From assembly GCA_963854735.1 (NCBI GenBank), contig OY978100.1:1426001-1490000 (forward strand): DNA of 64,000 bases. Direction: 5' to 3'. Made by a program: the position numbers and the translations under genes. The stretch comes from Marvania coccoides (Eukaryota; Chlorophyta; Trebouxiophyceae; Chlorellales; Chlorellaceae). The notes under the pieces are model-generated. The model made no database searches and was not told where the DNA came from. It saw nothing but the letters and a program-made list of their open reading frames with translations. Positions 1 through 10,067 of this stretch are shown piece after piece; the first letter of the stretch is position 1; each line of letters opens with the position of its first letter.

Positions 1-291
1 GAGGATTGATCTCGAAAGAGAAATTCCTAAAGGGGCAAATCGCGCTGCCTGCCGATCAGATGTGATCAGCTGATCAATAAATGGGTGATGTAGCCTGCGA
101 GCGATGTTGAATGGTCTACAAATCGAGTTTTGGACGTTTTCCTCCTTCCGGATTGCTGGCCTGACCTCTATTTAAAATAAATTAAAAAGTGAACAACCCC
201 AAATACCCCCTTGACCCTCGCCGGTGGGTGCAAGGGGAACGCATTAATCCCTGTCTGAGATCACCCAAAAATCAAATTAAAACACCCCACC

Positions 292-2461
292 ATGGCGGAC
301 GACGCGACGAAACAAAAGCAGAAGCAGAAGAAGCTGCTGCTGCCTTTTCTCGACCGTGCGGAAGAGATAAAAAAGGCCAACCCCAAGGTGGCATACTACT
401 GTCGCCTGTACGCGGTCGAGCAGGCCGTGGCGCTGGGCGAAAAGAACCTTCACCCAGACGTCTTGAATGTGGTGATGGCGGTCATGGAAGAACTGGCCAA
501 AACCAAGCCGGGGCTGGACCTGAACAAAGCAGGCGACGCTGAGCTCTGCGTGCAGTGGGCGAAAATGGTGTTTGCCCGCGCCGACAAGCTGGATCGGTCT
601 TGCACCGCAGAAAACGTGCCGCTGGCGGGGCGGTCGTTCGTGTCGGCGGAGCAGTTCTTCCGGGTGGCGTCGCAGTTCGGCGCGCTGCCGCCTGAGGTGC
701 AGCAGCTGCAAAAGTACGCGCTGTGGCGTGGCGTTGAGCTGCTGAAAGCCTACAAAGAGAGGCGCGCCCCCACGCCGCCGCCCGCGGTGGGAGCCAACAG
801 AATGAGCACCGGGGAAGAGAAGGAGCTGGAGGCGGGACTCACCTTCAACGCCTCGTTGCCAAGTAATATAAATAATTGAAACGCCGCTTTTTGTCGTTCC
901 TTGTCCTTTTTTTTTACTTTTAAATCCTAACCAACGCATGGTGCTCCAATAATTTCGTGCAGTGGCGCCTTCAGGACTCCCATCCTCCACCATTGGGACC
1001 GCCGCTCCAGCCGGTCCCAATATCGCCATCCCTCCTCCCATCGTTCCCCCCGCCGCGCACCCCTCTCACCACCCTTTTCCCCCTCCCGCGCCCTCCCGCG
1101 CCTTTGCGCACGCCCCCCCCCCCTCCCCCGCAGCAGACGCCCCTGCCCTGCGCCCCTCTCGCTTTCTCAAAGAGCCGCCGCCCCGCCAGTTCACTCCCGG
1201 CCAGGCGGTGAAGTACTGCCCCGACGGCAACATGCACTCCCTGAGGGAGGACGCGGAGGTGCGGGCAGTGCGAACAAATCGCTACGGCGAGCTGGAGTAC
1301 ACGATCTACCTCACCCGCCGCCGCCAGGAGCTGGTGGTGTCTGGAGAGCTGCTGGCGCCTATGATTGCGGTGGGGACGGAGATGCTGTACTTTCCCAAGG
1401 AGGGCGGCACCGCAGAGCGGGTGGAGGTAGAGGAGGTGTATGCGTCCAAGTGGCCACCGTCCTACCTGGTAAAGAGACCCGGGAGGGGACTGGTTGACGT
1501 GGAAGATGAGCGCCTGATGCTGCAACCTGCTCCACAGCAGCAGCCTGAGCAACAAGCGCCGGTGCTGGCAGCACCGCCGCCAGCGGCAGCAGCAGTACCG
1601 CCACCGCCTCAGCCACCTGCTGCGTCTTTCCCTTTGGGCCTGGCCACCGTGGAAGAGTCGGCGTCAGGGGAGCTGGCGTCCGAAGAGGCCGTGTCTGCGG
1701 CCATCGCCGGTGCGGAGGCTGAGTACGCAGCGCAAGAACAGGCGCGGACAGAGGCGAACAGAGAGAAGGTGCCTGCCGCAAACGTGGGGGACGAGGTGGG
1801 GTATGGGCTGTCGGCCATCGAGGAAGAGGACGACAGCAAATTCGAGACAGAGTCTGCGCTCGCTTCTGCCATAGCAGCAGAAGTGATGGCAGAGGTAAAA
1901 GATGAGGAAGCCGCAGCTGCCGCAGCAGCGGCGGCGACGGAGGCAGCGGCGGCGGGTGGTGCGCAGGGTGTGGGCGCCGCTGAGGCCGCGGTCCGTGCAG
2001 GCGCAGCAGGCGTTGCAGCTCTGAGCGGCATGGCGGCAGCGGCAGCAACGGAGGCTGGCGAGGAAAGAGCAGAGCTGGGGAGAGTGTCATCGCTCCCCCC
2101 CTCTAACCCGCCCCTGCTGTCCCCACTCGGCAGTGGCCCTGTGGCAGCACGCGAAGCAGAGCCCAGCAGCACAGCGTACCCAGCATCTGTTCCGCTGCCC
2201 TCCCAGCCCTCTTCCTCCCAAGGGCCTCCAGCTGCGGCGGTGCTTTCTCACCCTGTGTCCCCCCCGAAAGAATCGGAGCAGGGAGGACCCAGCCCGGCCT
2301 CCGCCGCAGACCCAAATTTTACCCCGTCACTGGAAGAGATTACCGAGGCCACAAAGGTGCTGAAGACCGCAGGGAGCGCGCTTGCGTTTGAAGACGTCCC
2401 TACTGCGGTGAAGTTTCTTGAAGACGCGCTGCGCATGCTGACGAACAAAGGTGGAAAGTGA
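292..2461 (+). CDS. VTA1: VTA1/LIP5-like ESCRT regulator with tandem Tudor-like insert
   Basis: Two exons, 292..862 and 963..2461, joined by a GT-AG intron that completes an ATG codon across the junction; 689 aa. The start has a strong context (caccATGg). Residues about 15-165 match the Vta1/LIP5 N-terminal MIT-like domain, with the typical VAYYCRLYAVEQ segment. The last 50 residues match the Vta1 C-terminal dimerisation and Vps4-binding helices (FEDVPTAVKFLEDALRML). VTA1 activates the AAA ATPase VPS4, which recycles ESCRT-III on endosomes. Between the two ends, residues about 265-375 hold two similar beta-rich modules resembling Tudor/Agenet folds (each opens with a G-x-x-(V/M)-x-Y pattern), followed by about 250 residues rich in Ala, Glu and Pro. 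LIP5 normally has only a low-complexity linker there. ESCRT-III CHMP1 lies 8 kb downstream. The identity of the two ends is firm; the fold of the middle modules is inferred. Confidence 0.88.
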
Positions 2462-2907
2462 AAAGAATGGAAGGGGAAAAAAAATAATAATTTGAGTACT
2501 GTTGATTGTGACTGGACTATAAATAAATATCGAACTGAGAAATGGAATCATTAAATTGCATCACAAAATCAAAATCAAAAAGGAGGTTTGTATGTTCATC
2601 AGGAGATTCATTCATGTGTTGTTGGTTTGATGCGAGCGAGATTAAAACAAAAACATTTGAAACGCAGATTGAATTCAAATACAAGCAAATTTCGAAAGCG
2701 TATGTTTTTTTCTCTTTCTGTATATGAGAAACAAAAAAAAAAGCAAAACAAAGAATAAAAAATGCTCAAAAGAAAGTAAAACTGAATTTCTGTTCATTAC
2801 GAAGCAAAAATAAAAAAAGAGGTACCATGGTATCATTCCAAAAGGGGATTGGTTGGTTAATTGTGATTTTATTTCTCCAAGTGTTAATACACTGCAATGC
2901 ACGCGCA
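2462..2907. other. intergenic, convergent 3' ends
   Basis: AT-rich spacer between the convergent VTA1 and CRAL-TRIO genes, with several AATAAA-like strings soon after the VTA1 stop and facing the other gene near 2808. No coding or RNA signal seen. Confidence 0.6.
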
Positions 2908-4075
2908 TTACTCCTCTGTCGCCGCAGAACCAGCGCCAGCAGCAGCAGCACCACCACCACCACCAGCAGGGCTCCTGCGCCACCCATCGTCCCGCTCATG
3001 AAGAGCCACCATCTTCTTCGCGGTTTCTTTGTGCACCAGCCGCTTGGCGCCGGTGAGCAGCCACGTCAGCACGCGCGGGAGGTCCAGCATCGTCAGCTGG
3101 TGCAGTCGTCCCGGGTAGTGGTGGCTCAGCGTAGTCACCACCGACGTCAACACGCGAGCGGCCCGACTTGCAGACAGCGCCGAGGTCCCTGCAGCGTACA
3201 TAACCACGTCCACCCTGTCGTGGCCTTCAGGGGCGTCTCTCAACCGGCGTACCGCCTTTTCTACGTGCGTGACCACGGCGGCGGCAAATGCCTCGGCGTC
3301 CCGTCCCCTGCACTCTTTCACCGCCCTGCCGATGTCTACGTGCAGAACGGCACGCGCCTCGGGGCAGGGATGCGCCCACCACACCAGATGGTCGAACCGC
3401 GCCAGCTCCGCGTCAGCAACGAAGGGAGCGCAGTGCAGCCAGCGGGCGGTGTCGGCGGCAGCGGTAGCCGCCGCCAGCAGCGCCCTTCGTCGGCCCGCAT
3501 CATCCGTGGCGCGCAGGAGGCCGTGGTGAATGGCGTACCGCATGAGCTCTGCGTCGGTGAAGCGCGCAGCAGGCAGCGGGGCGGCGATGGCAGCCTCTGC
3601 TCCCGACCGAATGGCAGCCAGCTGGGCGTGGTATTTCTTTGCTAGCAGCAGGGTAGGAGGGTCTCCCTCGTCGGTGTCAGCCTCTGAAAGGTCGGACTCG
3701 AGGGCCGGAGGGGGCAGCGCAGCTGCAGCTGCCGCAGCAGACCCTGCCGTGAGGAGAGGTGAGTTAGCTTTTGTTGTTGGGGAAGGAAGGGGCGAATGTT
3801 CTTGGCTGCTGGTGGCAACATGTTGAAGTATATGTTTTACCTATGAGGGCGGCTTCTTCAGCAGCACGGGGCCTTTTGAACGCGGGCAGGCGAACATCTT
3901 GAAGCAGCGCCTTGAAGTTCTCTATTCTACCCAAGCTATTCTCTTCTTCCAAGGGCAGGGAATATTTCTGATTTTGATCTGCGATAAAATAAAGCACGGG
4001 GAGCGATGCTGTCGCCCCCAGAGCTAATGAATATTTAAGGCCTCGACGCAGCGAGGCTGCAGACGTTCCTTGCAT
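2908..4075 (-). CDS. CRAL-TRIO (Sec14-like) domain protein
   Basis: Exons 3841..4075 and 2908..3743, phase-1 junction, 356 aa. An N-terminal hydrophobic stretch (about residues 15-31) suggests a membrane or organelle anchor. After an acidic/Ala linker, residues about 115-330 resemble a CRAL-TRIO domain: the N-terminal helix with DAELMRYAIHHG, a strand with HVDIGRAV, and the C-terminal part with HYPGRLHQLTMLDLP followed by KRLVHKETAKKM, the usual place of the 'YPERL...P..F...K..L...T..K' signature. Such proteins bind phosphoinositides or other hydrophobic ligands and move them between membranes. The C-terminus is Gly/Ala/Ser-rich. Ligand and compartment cannot be told from sequence. It converges with VTA1. 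Confidence 0.75.
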
Positions 4076-4461
4076 GTCCTTATACTCTCATGAATAGCTG
4101 GGGAAGGTTCTGATTTGAAAAAAATGAATTGAACGCAGACCCGGTGGAGAAAAAAATCCCACAGTTGAATTTTGCAACTTCAAGATTATTTGACTTGAAA
4201 CTTGTGGTCGATTCCAAAGCTTGTTTCTGGTTTTGTTTCTGGTATTGTTTGGGTTGAAAACCAAAAAGCCCAAACAACAAAACCACCTGGTTTTGTTTTG
4301 ATTGAAAAACAAAAAAACAAAACCACACCTGGCTTTCATCCCAAACCTCTTTTCATTCCCCGCTATATGATCCATGTTGTAAATTGCATGTATTTTTCGG
4401 GATCCCCCCCTTCCCCCGTGGCATTGGGAGTCCGGAACACCATTGTGACCCCTGCACAGGA
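4076..4461. other. AT-rich spacer with imperfect AACAAAACC repeats
   Basis: Upstream of the CRAL-TRIO gene. At about 4210-4335 short motifs of the type aaacaaaacca and its complement tggttttgttt recur in both orientations, separated by gattgaaaa-like links, so the strand could fold back. No gene recognised. Confidence 0.5.
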
Positions 4462-5850
4462 AAATACAATTGTGACCCCTGAGTACGGGTACCGTACTCG
4501 ATAGAATAATGTTTACACCGGAGGGGAGTTCTCTCAATGTTTAAAGAATTGATGAAATTATAAATGCATTTGTCAACTCCATTCCAATCCAATTGAGCGA
4601 CGTTCAACTGGCTTTCAACGCAAGATCAACATTTGAGCTGTCTGTCGTCTTATATAATTTTACTTGGCGACGCTTGGACTGCAGCACTTGTCAGTAAGCT
4701 GATGCACTCGTGGGCAACAACCCAGCCGTTGTGCGGTAGGTGCCCCCTTCTTGTTGTTTTTATGTCATTTCAGATGTCATTCGCCTCCCGGCTTCCGGCA
4801 TTCCCTCCTCATTTATTTCGCATTTACTATTTGAAATTGAACGCAGGTTCGCCAGCGCTGTCTGTCAAGTCTACTCTGGGCTCTCCCAGTGAAGAGGCTG
4901 GTGGTGGTTATATTTCTGCCACCCCAGATAGTAAGTTCAACAATTCTGCCGGGTGCACACATTACTTTCTTTCATACCCTGCTCTCACTGATCTATCCCC
5001 TCCCTCTCCTTCAGCCATTTTTTCTCTCCTCATGTCGCTCCAGCTCCAGCAGCACCCATCGCCGCCGTTGAGCCCGGCAGACCTCACCAAGACCACCAGC
5101 TCGGGATTCGCCTTCCGTCCCAGCACGCCTCCCCCTGTGCATCCACCCCTGCGTAGCAACACCGAGCAGATTCAGCGCACGCTCTTCGTGAGTGGGCTGG
5201 ACTCATCGTGGAACGAGCAAAATTTGGCCTCGTGCTTTGCTTCCTGCGGTTCCGTTGTCGACTGCCGCATCAGCAGCGATGTCAAGCGTGGGTCGCGGTT
5301 TGGGTTTATCGAGTTCTTCTATGAAATTGACGCCTGCCGCGCGCTGTCACTCTCGGGAATTGTTCTGAGGTCTTCAGCCATCCGCGTGACCCCCAGCAAA
5401 ACGGCCATTGTTCCTGTCAAGCAAGAGTACCTCCCTCGTTCTGAGGAGGAGCGCGGAGCGGTGGCACGTACCGTCTACATCACCAATATTCACCGCGCCA
5501 TCGAACGCGACGCCCTGCACGCTTTCTTCTCTATGTGCGGCATGATAGCCAAAATGCGGCTGCTGGGGGGCAACCAGAGCGCCACCAAAATTGCGTTCGT
5601 GGAGTTTAGCACCCTGGACAGCGCTGCCGCTGCGCTGCATTTCACCGGCTTGATGCTGGGGCCGCTGCCAATTCGCGTGTCGGCATCAAAGACACCGGTC
5701 AGGACCGAGCCGCGAAAGACTGGGCACCAGCATGCACATCAGCAGAAATCTACAACTGCCAGCCCCTGGCAACGGAGGCATGTTGATGGAGCATTCCCGA
5801 CAGTGAGCGGCATATGGGCCACCCTTTTTGGTTCATCAGAGCTAGCATGA
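4462..5850 (+). repeat. tandem duplication copy 1 (near-identical core)
   Basis: This core is nearly identical to 6821..8208. By eye I find only about five substitutions and one 1-nt indel in about 1.39 kb, including introns and synonymous sites. Past the shared stop codon, similarity to copy 2 drops sharply and becomes patchy up to about 6448, and copy 1 has an extra block of about 119 nt just after the stop. The pair lies 2358 nt apart in direct orientation. Confidence 0.9.
4774..5850 (+). CDS. CID-type protein with two RRMs, copy 1
   Basis: The reading frame from 5032 encodes two RRMs that closely resemble plant CID8-CID13 poly(A)-binding-protein-interacting proteins: RRM1 runs from RTLFVSGLD to RVTPSKTA and RRM2 from RTVYITNIH to RVSASKTPVR, with the family linker of the form PRSEEER. 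RNP1-like motifs are SRFGFIEF and TKIAFVEF. These proteins bind RNA and usually dock to PABP through a PAM2 peptide; only a weak candidate (GFAFRPS) is visible before RRM1. The 5' end is uncertain. ATG 4774 follows a good acceptor (intron 4736..4773), an intron 4931..5014 of 84 nt keeps frame, and ATG 5032 could also be the start. The frame is open back to 4633. The protein is duplicated almost exactly at 7132..8208. Confidence 0.8.
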   Translation: MSFASRLPAFPPHLFRIYYLKLNAGSPALSVKSTLGSPSEEAGGGYISATPDSKFNNSAGCTHYFLSYPALTDLSPPSPSAIFSLLMSLQLQQHPSPPLSPADLTKTTSSGFAFRPSTPPPVHPPLRSNTEQIQRTLFVSGLDSSWNEQNLASCFASCGSVVDCRISSDVKRGSRFGFIEFFYEIDACRALSLSGIVLRSSAIRVTPSKTAIVPVKQEYLPRSEEERGAVARTVYITNIHRAIERDALHAFFSMCGMIAKMRLLGGNQSATKIAFVEFSTLDSAAAALHFTGLMLGPLPIRVSASKTPVRTEPRKTGHQHAHQQKSTTASPWQRRHVDGAFPTVSGIWATLFGSSELA

Positions 5851-6440
5851 TACTTTTTAGCCCTTCATTTTCAAGTCTTTCTTTTGTGATACCATTCTGA
5901 GTGTACCTAGGTTATCAGCAAGTTCTACTTCTACCGAGAACAGTTAAATTTCTACTGTTATAATGTCATGATCAGCTCTCTAAATCGTAATTTGGGTTTC
6001 CTGCTGATCATAAACTGGGGGCTTTCGCGTTCTCTTTGATTGACTTCATTTTCATTACGAACCCCTCCATACGGATGTTTCTCCATGATTTCAAGGGTAT
6101 TTATTTCATTTTTCCTATCACTATCAAGGTTTCAAGGTTTTGCATTTGGGTATACCGTCTACTAGCGAGGGATCCGCAAGTCAACGATCAAACAAGTTTC
6201 ACTAATTTGCACATGCTTAGTTTCTTCCCGCTCCCTTTTCTTATTTTGATATATGCACTTAAATTTGCCAATTATTTTGGCTATTCTTGTCCATCGTTAC
6301 AAATGGATCGATCAACTTGTACGCTCCGGCACTGTATCTTCCTTTATTTAACTCTTCTTATTTTTCTACCACTGCCACTACTAATATGGCTTCACCGGCT
6401 GAAGCCACTTCGTCTTATCAAACGGTCGGTATGCCTCTGA
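5851..6440. other. diverged 3' flank of RRM copy 1
   Basis: AT-rich sequence that aligns only patchily to 8209..8720 after copy 2, for example around the shared ggctgaagcca and tgcctctgaaacgcca strings. About 119 nt just after the stop have no counterpart in copy 2. Nothing coding is supported here. Confidence 0.55.
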
Positions 6441-6611
6441 AACGCCATTCAAGACGTTTACTTCGCTGCTCCAACGGCACAAGCAGCAGCTTTGCAGGCG
6501 TTCCAGCAGCAGCAACAGCATATGATGGCGACTCTACAGGCGAGGGCAGTTGCCCACATGCAGCTGCAAGCTGTGCAAGCGGCAAAAGTGGCAGCTTTGC
6601 AGCAAAAATGA
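6441..6611 (+). other. orphan Gln/Ala-rich open segment, possible terminal exon
   Basis: An open stretch starts after an in-frame TGA at 6438 and ends at TGA 6609. It encodes a Gln/Ala-rich tail (...YFAAPTAQAAALQAFQQQQQ... ending VAALQQK) typical of RNA-binding protein C-termini. A splice from GTGAGC at 5802 to an acceptor ending near 6500 (ctttgcag) would be phase-compatible with the upstream RRM gene, but the intron would be about 700 nt, much longer than others here. Copy 2 lacks this segment: its similarity ends near 8720. It could be a real exon of copy 1 or a leftover. Confidence 0.3.
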
Positions 6612-6726
6612 CAAAAAAATGAGGTGGAAGCAGCGGCAGAATGTGCAGAAGGGCAAACTATGTCGATTTACACTGGTTCTTGTAACTTCACAACAGTAAA
6701 GGGCCCAAAACCGGCTGATTTAGTCC

Positions 6727-6748
6727 AGCCAGTAAAAATTTACTGGCT
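6727..6748. repeat. perfect inverted repeat, 10-bp arms
   Basis: AGCCAGTAAA, a 2-nt spacer, then TTTACTGGCT. It sits just upstream of the start of duplication copy 2. No open frame of note around it. Confidence 0.6.
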
Positions 6749-6820
6749 CGCGGATGAGTGCTCTAAAAAGCCTGGTCATGTCCCCCGTGCATTGGGCCCG
6801 CCAAATGAAGCGCACCAAAT

Positions 6821-8208
6821 AAATACCATTGTGACCCCTTAGTACGGTACCGTACTCGATAGAATAATGTTTACACCGGAGGGGGGTTCTCTCAATGTTT
6901 AAAGAATTGATGAAATTATAAATGCATTTGTCAACTCCATTCCAATCCAATTGAGCGACGTTCAACTGGCTTTCAACGCAAGATCAACATTTGAGCTGTC
7001 TGTCGTCTTATATAATTTTACTTGGCGACGCTTGGACTGCAGCACTTGTCAGTAAGCTGATGCACTCGTGGGCGACAACCCAGCCGTTGTGCGGTAGGTG
7101 CCCCCTTCTTGTTGTTTTTATGTCATTTCAGATGTCATTCGCCTCCCGGCTTCCGGCATTCCCTCCTCATTTATTTCGCATTTACTATTTGAAATTGAAC
7201 GCAGGTTCGCCAGCGCTGTCTGTCAAGTCTACTCTGGGCTCTCCCAGTGAAGAGGCTGGTGGTGGTTATATTTCTGCCACCCCAGATAGTAAGTTCAACA
7301 ATTCTGCCGGGTGCACACATTACTTTCTTTCATACCCTGCTCTCACTGATCTATCCCCTCCCTCTCCTTCAGCCATTTTTTCTCTCCTCATGTCGCTCCA
7401 GCTCCAGCAGCACCCATCGCCGCCGTTGAGCCCGGCAGACCTCACCAAGACCACCAGCTCGGGATTCGCCTTCCGTCCCAGCACGCCTCCCCCTGTGCAT
7501 CCACCCCTGCGTAGCAACACCGAGCAGATTCAGCGCACGCTCTTCGTGAGTGGGCTGGACTCATCGTGGAACGAGCAAAATTTGGCCTCGTGCTTTGCTT
7601 CCTGCGGTTCCGTTGTCGACTGCCGCATCAGCAGCGATGTCAAGCGTGGGTCGCGGTTTGGGTTTATCGAGTTCTTCTATGAAATTGACGCCTGCCGCGC
7701 GCTGTCACTCTCGGGAATTGTTCTGAGGTCTTCAGCCATCCGCGTGACCCCCAGCAAAACGGCCATTGTTCCTGTCAAGCAAGAGTACCTCCCTCGTTCT
7801 GAGGAGGAGCGCGGAGCGGTGGCACGTACCGTCTACATCACCAATATTCACCGCGCCATCGAACGCGACGCCCTGCACGCTTTCTTCTCTATGTGCGGCA
7901 TGATAGCCAAAATGCGGCTGCTGGGGGGCAACCAGAGCGCCACCAAAATTGCGTTCGTGGAGTTTAGCACCCTGGACAGCGCTGCCGCTGCGCTGCATTT
8001 CACCGGCTTGATGCTGGGGCCGCTGCCAATTCGCGTGTCGGCATCAAAGACACCGGTCAGGACCGAGCCGCGAAAGACTGGGCACCAGCATGCACATCAG
8101 CAGAAATCTACAACTGCCAGCCCCTGGCAACGGAGGCATGTTGATGGAGCATTCCCGACAGTGAGCGGCATATGGGCCACCCTTATTGGCTCATCAGAGC
8201 TAGCATGA
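6821..8208 (+). repeat. tandem duplication copy 2 (near-identical core)
   Basis: Matches 4462..5850 as described for copy 1. The left end begins with the shared string attgtgacccct followed by a perfect 16-nt palindrome at 6841-6856; copy 1 has a 1-nt interrupted version at 4481-4499. The right end of near-identity coincides with the stop codon of the RRM gene. Confidence 0.9.
7132..8208 (+). CDS. CID-type protein with two RRMs, copy 2
   Basis: Counterpart of 4774..5850 with the same gene structure (in-frame 84-nt intron at 7289..7372, alternative ATG at 7390). The only protein changes seen are near the C-terminus: a Phe-to-Ile change next to the end of the frame (ATLFGSS versus ATLIGSS) and otherwise silent or 5' differences. 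RRM1 and RRM2 are identical to copy 1. The downstream Gln-rich segment found after copy 1 is missing, so if that segment is an exon the two copies would differ in their tails. Start choice is uncertain as for copy 1. Confidence 0.8.
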   Translation: MSFASRLPAFPPHLFRIYYLKLNAGSPALSVKSTLGSPSEEAGGGYISATPDSKFNNSAGCTHYFLSYPALTDLSPPSPSAIFSLLMSLQLQQHPSPPLSPADLTKTTSSGFAFRPSTPPPVHPPLRSNTEQIQRTLFVSGLDSSWNEQNLASCFASCGSVVDCRISSDVKRGSRFGFIEFFYEIDACRALSLSGIVLRSSAIRVTPSKTAIVPVKQEYLPRSEEERGAVARTVYITNIHRAIERDALHAFFSMCGMIAKMRLLGGNQSATKIAFVEFSTLDSAAAALHFTGLMLGPLPIRVSASKTPVRTEPRKTGHQHAHQQKSTTASPWQRRHVDGAFPTVSGIWATLIGSSELA

Positions 8209-8809
8209 GCAGCTCTTCTCTAATTCATTTTCGGGTTTCCTGCTGATCACAATCTTTTTCTTCCCCACCTTCTTTGCCTTCATCGTTATTACTTTCGCTC
8301 CATACATATTAGTTCTCCATGCTTTCAAAGAAGCATTTTTCTTCTTTTTTCCTGCCCAATCCCTTTCTTTATCAAACAAGCTTCCATTTTCTGATTACCA
8401 TTTTCTCCGCTTTTTCCCGCTCTTTTTTCTCCTTTTGAAAAATGAGCATATGTTTACCACTTATTTTGGCTACTAGCAACAATAGTATTGTTACCAATGG
8501 ATGGATTGCCTTATACGCTCCGACACCCCCTATCTTCCTTTCATCAACTCTTCTTATTTTACTGCCACTATCATTACTAATATGGATTCAAGCCACCACG
8601 AACATCCCTTTCCACCATGCTGCTGCTCTAATATTATTATTCATGGCATTGTATTATTACTTCCCACCGGCTGAAGCCAGTTCGTCTTATCACACGATCT
8701 GTATGCCTCTGAAACGCCATTTAACAAACACTATACCCTAAATTCACACATAGCGCCAGGAGTAATGCAAATATGGAAGCTCGTAGAAAGCCTGCAACTT
8801 CTCGCTCCT
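8209..8809. other. diverged 3' flank of RRM copy 2
   Basis: T-rich DNA between the RRM gene and the 3' end of GOS1. Up to about 8720 it is a diverged relative of 5970..6448; after that it is unique. No gene seen. Confidence 0.55.
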
Positions 8810-9711
8810 CTACTTGTTCGCCCAGTACAGCAGTATCAAGAGCATGCACACCGCCATCACCCCCGCCACAATCAGGTTGTCTCGGTTCTTGCGGCGGCGA
8901 ATGGCATTGAGCAGCGAGTTCACCACCGGGAACCTCGCCCCGATGGAGGCCACCTTGGAGTCGATCATGTCAAACACGTGGCGCTGCTGGGACAAACTGG
9001 AGGCCACCCCCGTTGCCTGGTTCATTACGTCATCAATGGCAGCGTGGGAGCGATCCAAAGCGCCACGCTCCCGTAACAGCAGGCCCGCGTTGCCGCCGCC
9101 CGCCACGGGGGCGCCTCCCCCCAGCGACCCTCCCAGCAGGTCTGCTCGGTCCCTGGCTGCGCCGATGATGCTGGCTAGTCTACGGTACTCTTGAGTGAGG
9201 TCACGTAAGATGTCGCGGTGCCGTGCCAGCGTGTGGGCGCGGGAGTCGGCCCCGCCGCTGAGGGCGCTGCTCATGGCGGCGTTGACGTCCGACAACCGGG
9301 CCAGCGCTGCCTCGATCTCCGTGGATTTGTTCTGCAGCATGTGATCGGTGGACAGCCCACTCTCCCCCTTGCTGTAGCCGTACTCATAGTTGGAGCACAG
9401 CTTGCCGTAGGCTGCAATCTTGATGTCCAGCTCCCCCTCCAGTTTTCGTGCCTGAGTGTGCCAGGGAGCGAGAGAAAAATTGGAGTTGGAAATTCGATCG
9501 ACAAAACACCTTCAAAAACAGCTTGAATGAATTCGCGCATGGCCCACCTCTCTTCGCAGCTCTTCCCACGCTTTACTGCTGGTCTCGGATGGTGGGCGTG
9601 GGAGCCCCGTGGGGCTGCACAGGCAGAGGAAACAGTTCGATTAAAATTTCGAGCTGCAAAAAATAACAGACAATTTACTTTAAGCAACCCTCACTTTTTG
9701 GGATAGGCCAT
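8810..9711 (-). CDS. GOS1: Golgi Qb-SNARE GOS1/GOSR1
   Basis: Three exons, 9695..9711 (only 17 nt), 9548..9614 and 8810..9451; 241 aa. The tiny first exon supplies MAYPK and joins in phase 2. The N-terminus then reads WEELRRE-ARKLEGELDIKI, as in GOS1/GOS12 proteins. The SNARE helix region (about residues 140-215) leads to a C-terminal membrane anchor (LIVAGVMAVCMLLILLYW) and the short tail ANK. GOS1 works in intra-Golgi and ER-Golgi retrograde fusion. Length and architecture are normal for the family. Confidence 0.93.
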
Positions 9712-10067
9712 AGCAACGTTTCTTAAGGCTCCGGTGTGAGAAGGGTCGTCAAAAACCATGAACCGAAGAATTTTGTTGTTGTTGAAGACTTGTATATTTT
9801 CTTGTGCAACGCGTAATCTCCTTCCTGTTATGCGCCACGGCGATGGTAAAAATACTGGGTTGCACAAAGGAATGTAAAAGGAAAATGAATATCCCTTGCT
9901 TCCGAAGAGATGATCTGCTGTTTCCTGCTGTGCCGCTGGCAGCAGGCTGCTCTCCTCTCTGTCTGAGCTCGTTAAATATATATTACAAGCTCACCACGAT
10001 GGGCAGTATCATCATAACCACACTACCCCAAGCATTACCCGCAGCTCAGCCACACACAACAATTCCC

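Noticed and set aside
277..1041. Long minus-strand open frames over VTA1 (also 971-2172)
   Set aside because: They mirror GC-rich coding DNA of VTA1, are Arg/Leu/Pro-rich low complexity and match nothing; shadows of the real gene.
4633..5031. Extending the RRM protein to ATG 4633
   Set aside because: The frame stays open only because two likely introns (4736-4773 and 4931-5014) happen not to contain stops; the translated T-rich part is not protein-like.
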